A DNA stretch of 64,000 nt from Armillaria gallica. Lineage: Eukaryota > Basidiomycota > Agaricomycetes > Agaricales > Physalacriaceae. The first letter of the stretch is position 1; each line of letters starts with the position of its first letter. The stretch is taken from positions 372,001 through 436,000 of the forward strand of contig JBANDB010000013.1 of assembly GCA_037576215.1 (NCBI GenBank), given 5' to 3'. The notes below the pieces were generated by a model. It made no database searches. It was not told the DNA's origin and saw nothing but the letters and a program-made list of their open reading frames with translations. The position numbers and the translations under genes were made by a program. Positions 11,835 through 22,900 of this stretch are shown piece after piece.

Positions 11835-13648
11835 TGATGAGCCTCCAGACTCTGTACGCTCAGAATTCATGGATTTAGCCATCCATCACCCAATACCTTC
11901 GAAACGACGCCATTATAACCCTCACACACTCCATAACACTGCCAACTCTCAATAATATTGTGGATTTTCGCAGTATAAGCCACAAACATTCAGATCCAGT
12001 CCTAAAACCATGACATCCACTCCTCATGCACTCTGTTATCCTTCCCAGCTCGCCTCGCATCACAATTACCGTATCCCATCACAGCAAGGCACCTTTGATC
12101 AACAATCATCCTAAAACGGGGTTGCTATATCACTCAGAAGCACTAGTTGATGTGCCCATCAATCATTTAATGAAATGACGTGATTGACGCGAGTACCCTC
12201 CCAGCTATGATAATTACAGCTACGGCAACTATAGACCGCGTTTACTAAGGCTGTTACAGTGCCAAGACTTCGAATTATCGTTGCCCCACGCATACACCTC
12301 AGCACGGCAACTGCAGCTCAATAATCCACAGCTACACAGCACCTTATGATCTGCTCATCACTCAATAAAACTACACGGTTTGCATCCATACACGGCAACG
12401 TTGAGGACTTGCTGTTACTTTAGAACCACAGATACCATATGTTTACTACGGCTATTACAAAAGCCAAGGACTTACAGCCTTACTAAGGCTTTGAAGAATA
12501 TTCTATTTATAAAATCGTACTTGTAGTATAAAAACTAGGTAGATACCGCATTTTTAGAGCTAGTTCTTACCCAGTTGACGAGGCTACAGCATTACCAGTC
12601 AGCTACGGTTACTCCAAGTTATTCCCCACCACTTGCTTTACTCTTTAAACATTGTTGGTTGCACCAATACATGAAATCTTGCGTCAATAACTTGCTTTTG
12701 TCTTTTAATGCCACAACATCGCTTCACTTTCACCACATAGGATTGTTTCATCGCTTTCACCTTCTACATCGCCATCGTTTTCATTGCTCAGTTCAGTATT
12801 GCCTCTGTGTAGGCCCAGTTCAGCTCTATAGGATCACCCTCGTCTTTATCATTGTTCGGAGTTGCCATGCATCTATTGCTGCAGCACCCCACTCAGCACT
12901 TCAGTTGCTACGATTTCTACCAGTTTCTTGCAGTCTCCATACGTTTATTGTTACTTGTTTTGACTCACAATATTAGGTACACCCCAAGCCACATTTACTA
13001 GGCTATTTTGACGTCTCCTAGTCCATTGCCACGATTTCTAGTCCTCCCCCATGATTACTAGAGCATCGCAACGGTTTCTAGTCCTTCCCCACGTTTTACA
13101 GTCCATCCCCACGATTTCTAGCTCATTGCTATGATTTCTAGAGCATTGCTACGATTTCTAGTCCCTCCCCATGTTTCCAGTCCCTTCCCACGTCTTCTAT
13201 TCCCTCCCCACGTTTTCTCGACCATTGCTACGATTTCTAGTCCCTCCCCACGTTTTCGTCTTCTATTCCCTCCCCACGTTTTCTCGACCACTGCTACAAT
13301 TTCTAGCATGTTGCTACGATTTCTAGACCCATTTTCGTGGTCTCTAGATCATTTTTGCAGTTTCTATTGCGGTTTCTTGGTATTCAAGTCATACCAGATT
13401 CCGTCCCATCTCGTTTATCAAGATCCTTCCTGGCTTACAGCCAACGTCTACTAGTACTCCTTGACCAAGAGTACTACTTTGCTGACTGAAAGTCACAGTG
13501 TATCTTGTGTTATTGAGGAATTGACCACATGGAGGTGCACCGAACCACTCGCAAACACATTGCCTTGATTGCTGTGTTGCTATGTTAATTGCCTAAGCTC
13601 TCACTGAGTTTTGGGTGTTGCCATTGCCACGGAAGTCTAGGCTCATCA
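11835..13648 (+). mobile_element. Repeat X, copy 2, inside the Tc1-like element
   Basis: An 1814-bp block with ends TGATGAGCCT (11835) and AGGCTCATCA (ending 13648), homologous throughout and inverted relative to 670-2195. Flanks CCGC (11831-11834) and CCAC (13649-13652) form a 4-bp duplication with one transition. TATA-like boxes (TTTATAAAATCG, AGTATAAAAACTAG) lie at 12509-12545. It retains many more CG dinucleotides than X1. Open frames such as 12575-12976 also exist in X1 but show no recognisable domain. Confidence 0.8.
13000..13340. repeat. ~20-bp tandem array inside repeat X2
   Basis: Units resembling TTTCTAGTCCCTCCCCACG and TTTCTAGAGCATTGCTACG alternate over about 340 bp, the counterpart of the array at 915-1110. 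Confidence 0.8.
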
Positions 13649-15837
13649 CCACACCATTTGCACCATAGGTATTTCCTGTATAAAACATAGTATAATTATG
13701 GATGCGATGTGTGTGAAATTGTGTTGCGATAAGCTTATCAGTATGAAAAGTCAAGATCAGTCACAAAACCACTCAGTGAGACATCACAAAATTTCTATAT
13801 CAGGCAGGACTTTGGCAGAGAGTCACAAGTGTCACACGTCTTGCTGGCTTGATCAAAATTTAACAGTGGCTTACTCGCTGGATGTGAGCTCCTTTGGATG
13901 TAAAAAGTATCGGAATATATCTCTATTAGTCTTATAGCTATTATTTTGTAAACTCTGGGACCAAATGTGGTTCGGAGTGGCTACCTGAAGCCACCGTCTC
14001 ACTGACTGGTGCTGTATCATTGGCTGGTGTAATACTGTATGATGTGTGGTCCCTGGAGATCTGGAAAAATGATATCACATGCAGGGTAATCAAGAGAACC
14101 CTGGACATGGCTTAGAAACAGACTTTGGCTGATGGAAATAGTGAGCAGGCTCAGAATCCAAAGCATTTCTTAGTTACTGGGTCTAGAATATGACGCTGTC
14201 ATCTTCGGAGCAGACTCAAAAGCTGAATACGATGTATGATTGGTGATCGAGGATTAAGTAGCTATTGAGTGCATGCCAGTGAGCTACTTTGTTGCTTGAG
14301 CAAGTGATGTAGATGTCACTTAGTTCTTTGGAACTACTAAAAAGAGGAAAAAGCAGCACACTGCCTAGAGTGCTGTACCAGTTCAGACAAGGAAGTATTG
14401 GCCAACAATGAGTTAAATTACTAAAAAGCTGTTTATAACAAACAATTGCCTGCAGTATAAGTAGAGTAGAAATTCATGTAATAAGGCAAGCTACATACCC
14501 CTCACATACCATAATAAAGTTTAAGTTTGGATCTGGACTTGTTGTGCTATGTAAGAGTTAGTAACTTCGAGTCTTGGCTATAACACAAGTTTAGCAAGCT
14601 CACAGAGAAATTGAATAGGAGAGAAATTTTAGATACAAACTTTGGTTTACTTGAGATAAGAAAGAGATTTGGAGGCAGTGACACTGTGCCAGTCTTGAGA
14701 AAGTTTCCTTGGTTACATCTGAGAAAGACCTCTATTCCTTTTCTGGTTCAGTATAAGAAAGAAAAGAGAGATTGTATTGTGCCAGCCTCTGTGTAGGTCT
14801 AGAAGTAGTTTGCAAGGGAATCAGCCAGATTGAGCTATTCTAGCAGTTGCATGAAGTGTGACAGGTGTGCACAGTTGGACCTCGCAGCACTGTTGTTAGA
14901 GCAAGCACACTGTGTGTGAGGACTTGCAGGGACAGTTTCTGAAAATAAATGACATGTGATTGAGAGTGGTGAGGGCCTCTATTGTGATAAGTTTGGGAGT
15001 CAGGTTTAGCAACTAAGAGAAAGGCAGCATCGTGTGCAGATTGAATCTAGCAGCAGGTTGTACTTAGCAAGCTCACTGACTGAACTTGGTCATTTTGTGG
15101 ATCTGCATGTCCATGTATTTTGTTTATTGAAATATCCTTTGCCTTGAGGGTTGCATGGTTCACCGTGCTCTCTTGTAAAAAGCTTTGAGAAAATAGAGAA
15201 TTGGAGATCAGCTTGACAATTATACATTGCTATGTGCATTGTTCTAGTGAGCTCACTGAGATATATTGAGATACTGTCAGCACACAAGTGGAATTAAATT
15301 CCTTGCTCCTCTCTGCACTTAAGGTGATTGTGTGTGTGTGTATTTTGTGGGATTGAGTGTAGGTTTTGCATGTGTTCATGCTAGGCCATGCTCAGTTTCA
15401 TGGGTGCCCATCACCAGCCTCATCACCAGCATTGCAGCAAGCATGTAGGAGGATACGGGTGTGGTTGAAGCAGCTTTTTGACAAGGGAAGGAGCTTAGGC
15501 TTGATGAGGGGCAGAAAACTGGATATTACAATGGCCTAACAGAGGGAAGGTTCGAGTTAGAGGAGACAATGCTGGAGATATTTGCCAAAGTGTGTTCAGT
15601 GGGGAGGAAAGAAGGTGCTACAAAAGAGAAAGAACATTAGATTGAGGCAGGATGTGCAGAGTCAGGCATTGTCAAGCTGGTTAAAAGGATTTTGTTGATG
15701 TTGCCATCACAGTTGGAACCCCTACATGTTGTTTCACTGACACTGCAGTTGTTACAAAATTACATGATGACTCAAACCTGACTAATTTATTGTTCATGAA
15801 GTCAGAGCCTTTCAGCTGGGCAGATGATGTTTCCTCC

Positions 15838-16362
15838 TGTTAGGGATGTGCCAAATAGATGAAGATAACTCACACGGGCGGAGGTCCATGGAGTGTGTGG
15901 GCTTTGGCGAAGCTATTAGCAATATCACCCTTGAGCCGAAGCCCTAAGATTGGATTGCGGAACAGAGTCCATGGAGAGCAAAGGTTTGAATAGAGTAAGG
16001 ATAGTCCAGTGGAGTGGAGGCCATGGACTTGAGAGCAATAGGATTAGACTTGGAGTTAGAGATACATTTGGCTAAACCAAGTTGATATTTGAACTGAGTA
16101 TCTACAAGTAATTCTACAGTATATATATGAGTAGGTAATCCAAGTTGGAATCCAATGGAATCCAATGGAGGTCTGTTTGCTATCGAATTTAGGTTCTAGA
16201 TTTAATATGTGAAATAGTAAAATGAAACAGAAATAAAATATTAAATGGAATAAGTAAATGGTAAGCGGCTGCAGGCCGCAGAGGGCTGATAGTGTGATCT
16301 GTTGTGGTGGAGTCTATGCTTGAAGTTAGTGTGAAGCAGAGGTCCATGGCATGCATGTAACA
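15838..16362 (-). mobile_element. Solo LTR D1, inserted in gene F
   Basis: Inverted ends TGTTA...TAACA, with a 5-bp duplication CCTCC (15833-15837) / CCTCT (16363-16367) differing by one transition. It is homologous on the opposite strand to D2 (47069-47790) and D3 (61234-61483), including the conserved ACTGTAGAATTACTTG-like and GGCTTTGGCGAAGC stretches. The FSWADD frame of gene F resumes on its far side. At 525 bp it is a solo LTR. Confidence 0.82.
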
Positions 16363-16768
16363 CCTCTATCCCTATCCATTTGGTCAAGCTTCTTGTCTCT
16401 TCAATGCCTCCACCAAGGGATATTTTATGTCTCTCTTCGGGTGCTTAGAAACTGTTCACATCATTACAACATTGCTCAAAGTGCAATTCCATTCAGCAAC
16501 AGCATAGTACAGGACACAGCCAATTCAGGCATCAAGTTCCAGTACATCAGCACTTTATTCAACAGTCATCTCAGTTGTCTGCACTATCACTCTAAGTCAA
16601 TACTTTTACAACACAAGTTTCTTTGTTGGACTGGACTGGTGATCCTCATTTGTTTTGATTGCAGGATGCTTTGGAGAACCTAGGTTGGTTTAGAAAGTGA
16701 GGTTTTGTTTTTTTTTGCTTTTCTTGGATACAGTAGGATGATGGCCATGCAGAGGCATTGCCTGGTTG

Positions 16769-16782
16769 TAAAGGGGGGCACA
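16769..16782 (+). promoter_or_regulatory. Polypurine tract of the gene F element
   Basis: TAAAGGGGGGCA, followed by CA and then TG at 16783, is the expected arrangement just upstream of a 3' LTR. Confidence 0.5.
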
Positions 16783-16919
16783 TGAGAGCATTGGATGCAG
16801 CCCGCATCCCGACAGTCACATGCATGTTTTGGCAATCTTTCTGTAACTCTCTGGTTGTTTGTAGCTTACCTTTGCACTATACCATCCATTTGCCTAGCAA
16901 ACCCTGTAATATGGTTCCA
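16783..16919 (+). repeat. Right LTR-like repeat of the gene F element
   Basis: Begins TGAGAGCATTGG right after the polypurine run and ends GGTTCCA. Its last 99 bp (16821-16919) match 10739-10837. Confidence 0.65.
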
Positions 16920-17577
16920 CTAGCTCTCCTAGTACAATCTTGTTCTCTTTGTATCCACTCCATTGCTGACAACTGTATACAGGTGCTATAATATTGAGAT
17001 CATGAGGTTTCCAGCTACAATGCAGTGTAATTACAGACAATACAACCGATCTGCTGATAGCATTGTTGGTCTTGTCTAAGATTGCAAAGAAGGCAGAGAG
17101 GTTATCTGCATGAACAAATTTTGCTACAATGGACTTTATGCATTTTTAAAGAATAGCTTGGATAAAGTATCTGAATTACTGGTTGATTGAGGCCATTGAT
17201 CTAGGGCAACTATGGCTTCTTCTACAAGTTTCTTGATGGTAAACCAGTGTTTTAGCACCTGCAGGTTCAGACATGAAGTCAAGCATAGTGCAGATGTCAC
17301 CTGCTATAATTTTCTAGTACAATTTAATAGAATCTTGCTCTGCTATCAAATCTCAGGTAGGCAAAGTGTTCTTGTTTCTGCTTTTAGTTGTGCTTTGACT
17401 CTTTTTTCTTTATATGTGTGGCATGAAAGATAATGAGTATTATGTTGGTAGGTTTTATCTATTCTGATATAATGCCCAAATCTTATACTGCATAGAATAT
17501 ATCATTGCTGCCTGGGCTGACATCAAAAACAATTACCTTGTGAGTTGTCAGGTGTCTTCCTTTAGTGATATTCTAAG
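16920..17577. other. Noncoding AT-rich sequence, nothing recognised
   Basis: Short frames only (for example 17212-17433) with no domain; no repeat partner found in the window. Confidence 0.5.
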
Positions 17578-17845
17578 TGTTGAAATTAAGCAGAGGAGAA
17601 TAGAGAAAAAAGAATTAATTGGCCTCTCTCAAGAGAGATATTATACTTAAATACATTTTGAACTACTTTAAGAATTCACTATGAATTACTATACAGGTCC
17701 AGATCACAGTCCAAATCAGCTGCTGCTGATTAATGCTGAATCTTTGAGTGCATTCTTGTACTTACTCAGGATTGTTATCACAACACTCCTCCTCAATTCT
17801 GAGTTCCTGGTCTTGGTAGACCTTTAATGAATATATCTGCTAAGT
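17578..17845 (-). mobile_element. Copia-type 3' LTR with polypurine tract and end of RNase H
   Basis: Read on the minus strand, 17845-17796 encodes the usual copia pol C-terminus (LADIFIKGLPRPGTQN, stop). Then comes the purine tract TGAGGAGGAG (17795-17786), then a 208-bp LTR with inverted ends TGTTG...CAACA (17785-17578). Coding sequence upstream (above 17845) is replaced by the SAPS-like fragment, so only the very 3' end of this element survives. Confidence 0.75.
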
Positions 17846-17869
17846 TCTCCTCTAAAGACTATTTTTCAG

Positions 17870-18190
17870 GACTTGTTTTTTGAATATCTATGGAGCACTT
17901 TCCTATGCAGTGCCATTTATGATGTCATATATCAGATACTCACAGGCAATCTAAACAGTGGATATAATAGAGAACTTACAATTTCATGCTTCAAAGATGC
18001 ACATCTGATGTATTGTCTCATGGAGAGACAGAAGCACAATGATACTGAGAGATATGTTTCTTTCCACCCAACCTATCTCCAACATTCATGAAATACCTCC
18101 AGTGCTAAGCCCAAGAGTGTACGCTTAGCATATATGGGCCATCTTCATCTAATATCTGACATTGTGCTCAAGATCTTTTCTCCTGAAGTG
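17870..18190 (+). pseudogene. Fragment of a SAPS-family (Sit4/PP6-associated protein) gene with an intron
   Basis: Two blocks read as the conserved SAPS core: exon 17870-18051 (DLFFEYLWSTFL, YDVIYQILTGNLNSGYNREL, LMERQKHNDTE) and exon from 18103 (AKPKSVRLAYMGHLHLIS). A 51-nt intron lies between them, ending CTCCAG; its donor reads ATATGT where GTATGT is expected, and TTTTTCAG precedes the first block like an acceptor. SAPS proteins are regulatory subunits of Sit4/PP6 phosphatases. Presence of introns says it is a genomic fragment, not a retrocopy. Flanking exons are missing or unreadable, so it is non-functional. It abuts the truncated copia end. Confidence 0.7.
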
Positions 18191-18349
18191 TGTCTGCTTA
18201 TCATATACTGCATCTTCAATAACAGACCTGTCCACTTAGCTGCAGCAAGTGCAAGTATTGGTTGTTTATCTTGAAATCAATCCTTTGTGGTCTCACAAGC
18301 AAAATATGGATGCTCATAGTCTCTGATATTCATTTTCCCTTCATACAGG

Positions 18350-18480
18350 AGCCATAGTGATTTATCTTCTGGAAATTATATTTGCAATATGAACAGTACC
18401 AAACTCATTTCAAACTATTTTGTGCATAAAACTACTCAACACTCTGCTTTCAAATTAAAAGTAATATGAATTTAGCAAGT
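18350..18480 (+). repeat. 131-bp dispersed repeat, copy 1 (pair with 20798-20928)
   Basis: About 85% identical by eye to 20798-20928, same orientation, containing ACTATTTTGTGCATAAAACT. Both can be read as a decayed frame ending NYFVHKTTQH. Origin unknown. Confidence 0.7.
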
Positions 18481-19302
18481 AGAGCTGTCATATGAGTATA
18501 TATTTATACTCTAGTGTTATCAGTGTCATAGATTCTAATGAAATGACTTTTGCCACCACCAGAATTCTTTTGAGATAATCTAGTGCCTTCTCTGATTGTC
18601 AGTAGATTCTTAGAAAATTTATTCTCTTGATCAGTTCTGGTCTGAAATTGATTTGTATTACAACATTGATAATGTCAGCTACAAAAAGAATAGAAAAAGA
18701 GGAATTCATCCTTGTCCTTCAATTATGGACTCCAATTTTTATATAATGGACTTTCAAAGTTGTAAGTTGCTTTTGCATTTATTGCATATTATTTTTCTAA
18801 GCATTCATCTTGTAGAACCTCTCCTCATCAATGTCTCAGATTTCTCTGCCATGAAACAAAGCTTAGATAATTTTGCACCAGCTGCACTGCTTAAAGCTGT
18901 TCACCAAAGTGACCAAATCAGATATAGCCCACTGATACATGATTAGTTTCTATTTCAACTAGGTCTTGTGGATTTCCTAACAATCTCCAGACTTAATCAC
19001 TTTTATTGACAGTAAATCTTGTTTCACAGCTATTGAAACCAGCAGTCCAAGTCCTGCTTTAGTGTTGGGATTAGTAATGAGATCAAGGTTATCAACACTC
19101 ATTCAATGTGATGATCAGGGGATTGTGATTGGTATGATAGTATGTCTTCTCTATATGTATATACATAGGTCGCTCAATGGACTTCAATGTCTCTTAGTAT
19201 TCTACTGAGATAAGCTCTGAAGATTTGCAAACTGCTCAGGCTGCTGTCTTTCAGGAGGAGTATGTTTCCAGAAAGTAATGCTCAGACTTTTTATCTCACA
19301 AC
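18481..19302. other. Decayed AT-rich sequence
   Basis: Open frame 18653-18946 has no recognisable domain. A short plus frame near 19200-19270 (SSEDLQTAQAAVFQEEY) looks protein-like but could not be assigned. Confidence 0.35.
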
Positions 19303-19304
19303 TA

Positions 19305-19961
19305 AGATAGACGACATTTGCCACCATCAAGTCACATGATCACAAGTGTGACAATAGTCACACTGCCTCTGCATGGAGCGGGAGGGCGGGAAGCCAAAAC
19401 TAAAACCACAGATATGTTCAGAATAATCTGTGGTTACAGATTGTAAAAATATTAATCCATACTTGACTTATGAGACTGACAAATTCAGATGTCCCCAAGT
19501 GCCCCAAATGCCATTTCTGCCGTTTTGGGAGGCAGTTCAGTTTTTATGAAAAATATTTAGCCGCTATCATGTGACATATTTACTGCCTATTATGGTAGTG
19601 TCCGGTGTCGGCAGGGGGCTCCTGGCACCTGAACTAGTATCCAAGACCTCAGAAAGGGTAAAATGGAACAGAATGTAGCTGAAAGCACTCTCAAATAGTG
19701 TTTACTGCTACCTCTTAAATTTATTTGCAGGGCTTAGCTCATATCCTCAGATACTTCGGGCTCTCTGAAAGCTCACAGACATCTTACAGGCTTTAAGATG
19801 GTCTTCGAGCATTGAAAAGTGATCTCCATGGCCACTCCCTTCGTCACACGCTATCCAGAGCCTCAATCAGAATTAAATTTTTTGACAACAAAAATTTGGC
19901 CGCATGATGTGTGACGTGACACACCAACACATAACCTGATGGCAGTGAATGTTGTCTATCT
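19305..19961. mobile_element. Putative TIR element, noncoding, 657 bp
   Basis: Inverted ends AGATAGACGACATT and, on the other strand, AGATAGACAACATT, continuing as an imperfect match (CCATCAAGTCACATG versus CCATCAGGTTATGTG). TA flanks both sides (19303-19304, 19962-19963). The interior is clearly more GC-rich than its surroundings and has no protein. No second copy is in the window. Confidence 0.5.
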
Positions 19962-22900
19962 TATTGTCTAAGGTCTTTCAAAAACTGGCCTCAATTCCAT
20001 AGAGAAGTAAGCTCATCTCTCTCCTTCTTTCTTTCTTACCATTGACACTTACTTCCTACTTAGTCAGTCTACTTTTCTCCCTATGTTTCAGTGGTCAATT
20101 ATGATTTTTCTAACCTCCAAACAACACAGTTGTATCAAGGTGTTGATGCTTGACTGGGAGTATGCTGTTTTCTGCAAGAGAATAAGTTTATTCCTAGAGA
20201 AATTTTTTCAGAATTGATAGCAAACTTACAGCTTGCAAAGCCTGGAGGGGTTCGTTAACAACAAGTAAAAGCTAATGATTACATATATAAAGAAGGTAAT
20301 TGATTCTGTGTCTATTTCTCTCTCTTGAGGCTGACATGATATTAATTGTAGTCATTGATATAGATACTAACCATATGATTAGTCGATGTTTGACAGTATA
20401 GACAACCAGAGGGTGAAGACAGTGCCATTTTATACTTGCTTGAGTGGCTTGACACTCTCATTAACATGATTGAGAATGAGTGGCCCAATGATAAGGAGCT
20501 GGGATACTAGTATTACAACAACATTGCTTTGTAAAGAAATTATAGTGTCATAGTATTCTTGACCCAGTCAATGTGATATGACATTAAGATGAGTATTCTA
20601 GCTTTGGCATATGTGTCACTGTCTCTTTCGTTTATTTTACAAGTATGAGTTTTGCAAGTATCTGGTATCTAATAAAGACAACTTGCTAGGCTAGTTGGTC
20701 AAGTAAATTGGCATGTTAAAATGAATGGCATATCCTGCAAGATTCCTGTACACCCTCACCAGGTTTATTCTGATATTCTTCTTCCCTTTTGCACAAGCAC
20801 TATGATGATTTATCTCCTGGAAATTATGTTTGTGATATAAATAGGATCAAACATGTCTCAAACTATTTTGTGCATAAAACTACTCAACACCCTACCTTCA
20901 AATTAAAAGTGACATGAATTTAACAAGCACCAGGAGATAACAAATATCTCTAATCACAATGAATAGTCATATAAGTACCTAATATATATCATTGTTTCTT
21001 CAGAGGTCAAACTGAAGGCTAGAATAATATCCTTGTATTATATCTATGATACAGACTACAACATTCCCCCACACAAGCTCAAGCTAATTCACAGAATATG
21101 ATAGTACTCCTAAATGAAAGAATTGGACAAGCATTATGGAAAGGTCTATAGATGCTCCTAGTTGCAACTGACAACTGTACAAAGAAAAGTGACATACTTA
21201 GTTTTTACAATAGACAGTACATTCAGAGTGCTCAATAATCAGTGCTTGATTGATTGGTAGCTGATTTGGGTTCAGCCAGTCCTAGACTGAGCTTATCTGT
21301 TGAAGCATTAATGGTAAGATCAATAGAGAAAGATAAGACTTTGAATAGTCATAACACCTTAGCCATCATTGTTCAGTATCAGAGCTCAGTGTGCAGTGCA
21401 TTACTCCTTCAGATGCAGCAGTAGTAATCTTATATCTTATGATATCTGGTATTTACTGGAAGCTGCTAAAGAGCAGACCTGATAACTTATCCCCAGAGTT
21501 TTGACACTACGATTGGCAGTCAGTTCTGAGGTATAGGTTCAAAGAAAGTAGACAAATTTTACTTGTCATCCAGTATATGCAATCTCTTATCTATAATGGA
21601 ATTATTGTGCAGTTATACCAGTGAACTGAGAGACTTGTCTTGGATAGAAAATATCAATCTGATTGTCTAGATTGAGACAACCACAGACATGAATAGTCAG
21701 CAAGGGAAAAAGAAAACTAGATGATGAACCATATACCTCTATCTAATGCAACCAAAGCTGCTCATCCGATGACAGCTGTGGAATTTTCTCAGGCCCTAAA
21801 TTTCTCACTAACACCATTTTATAAATAACATTGAAATACAGTTTTGTTTCCTATCATAATTACTGGCCAGCTGGATACAAGGCTGAGTGGTGGTGGTTGC
21901 CAGTTGTCAAGTGATTGGTTGTGATACAATGGTAGAGAAATAGGAGAGTAGCATACAGTGACAGCAAAGCCAATTGTAAAAAGAGCATTATTGTAGAGTT
22001 GTGGAATACTAAAACAGTGTTTGCTGGGCACTCAGCCTTGCTACTTGAGGATAGGGATCACTAGTTTGGAATCTTGGGATCAAGAAATATAGAGAACATC
22101 TAAAATCATAAATAAGCAAGGAATGTAGATGGATCATGCTTTGTCAGAAACCATTTGGAGTGGTTCAGACTCTAAGCAGGCACATAATAACAAATGATGG
22201 AGAAAAAGACAGGATAACCCAGTTTACAGCATTACATAAACAGTCTTGGGATAGTCAGATGAGTAGTAGATGAAAGTGAGTGGCTATAAATTGAGACAAT
22301 CAGAGAAGGTAAAGAGATAACAGAAAGACAAAATATATGAGAAGGACAGGGTTTATACTAGAGCATTGAACAGTGAGCACAACTGGTGGCATTGTATCTC
22401 AGTTGGTGCAGGAATAGTTTATGTGCCTACCAAGTTGCCCAACATTTATTACTATTGGGATAAAATAGTCTATCCTGAAGGTAGCAGCTTGGCATCCTGA
22501 AATGACCATCTTTGCTTTGATCATGTGATTTTGTTTCTTTGCCTTCTACTACTAGTACTACTAGCCTGGTAACTCATGAGCCCATGAACATGACCCTAAT
22601 ATGATGCACCTCAATGTTAATTTAATATATGTTGTTATTGTAAGTTGTAATCCCACTGTATTTAAGCAGCTCATTCTTGACCTTTCTTGCTCTAGTGACA
22701 TTGCAGCCTAGCACACAGACATGTTAGTATGGCATCTTCAGATATCTGACCTAGGCTGAGGTTTACCTTGTCGTGCATGTGCCTTCCAGTGACTTGCCAT
22801 ACCTGAGTTTCTTTTGTTTTTCAGTTCTTTGAGTAATGTCTTGCTGGCATTTGGTGGATGTCAAGGGTTTAATTTAACTTTCAACCATAGTATGTGATAT

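Larger units (their letters stand above)
11750..14037. mobile_element. Tc1/mariner-like non-autonomous element with TA duplication, inside LTR A
   Basis: Left end CAGTGTTACACTGGCC and, on the other strand, right end CAGTATTACACCAGCC form about 24-bp TIRs with few mismatches. TA flanks both ends (11748-11749, 14038-14039). The intact LTR copy near 53360 reads straight across this point with a single TA, confirming insertion and TSD. Apart from nested repeat X2, about 475 bp remain, without a convincing transposase, so this is a MITE-sized derivative. A TA TSD and CAGT ends fit Tc1/mariner. Confidence 0.8.
11412..15425 (+). mobile_element. Solo LTR A (gypsy-2 family LTR) inserted in gene F
   Basis: Same family as the gypsy-2 5' LTR (51980-53696) and LTR C (56460-57930): conserved start through GCATGTCTAAG and conserved end GCCCATCACCAGCCTC-TCA. 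The LTR begins TA (consensus TG, one transition) and ends CA, with an exact 4-bp duplication CCAG at 11408-11411 and 15426-15429. Removing the nested Tc1-like element leaves about 1.72 kb, matching the 1717-bp gypsy-2 LTR. There is no internal sequence, so it is a solo LTR from recombination. Confidence 0.85.
10973..16699 (+). pseudogene. 'Gene F': basidiomycete-specific multicopy protein, interrupted by two LTR insertions
   Basis: Three separated blocks read as one protein. Block 1 (about 10989-11366) is a Lys-rich N-terminus, then Gln-rich and helical sequence ending TGYQQGHNTA. Block 2 (15430-15700) has Gly-spaced repeats (DEGQKTGYYNG, GRKEGATKEKE). Block 3 (15795-15837 joined to 16363-16699) has FSWADDV, a Pro-rich stretch with PPRDI, then LDWTGDPHL, DALENLGWFRK and a stop at about 16699. 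From memory, the order K-rich / G-repeats / FSWAD / DWD-DPRL / LGWIR is that of a repeated Agaricomycete family of unknown function. It is broken by LTR A (11412-15425) and D1 (15838-16362) and has internal stops. The start is uncertain: ATG at 10973 or, in another frame, 10989. A gag-like role is inferred only from the flanking repeats. Confidence 0.65.
10739..16919 (+). mobile_element. Non-autonomous LTR-like element carrying 'gene F' (TR-GAG/TRIM-like), heavily nested
   Basis: Gene F (10973-16699) is bracketed by a 99-bp direct repeat: 10739-10837 and 16821-16919, same length, same strand, starting TGCATGTTTTGG and ending GGTTCCA (TG...CA). A possible primer-binding site follows the left copy and a polypurine run precedes the right copy. 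After removing LTR A (with its nested elements) and solo LTR D1, the element is about 1.6 kb. Seen: the repeats, the polypurine run, the gene. Inferred: retrotransposition by enzymes supplied in trans. No flanking TSD could be recognised. Confidence 0.6.

Noticed and set aside
15430..15700. Gly-spaced repeats as a Yae1-type domain
   Set aside because: Spacing is similar, but the surrounding FSWAD and DWD-DPRL blocks place it in the repeated gene F family.
21060..21080. Copia polypurine tract and LTR start on the minus strand near 21070
   Set aside because: The purine run and TGTTG fit, but no LTR partner, LTR end or coding tail could be found.
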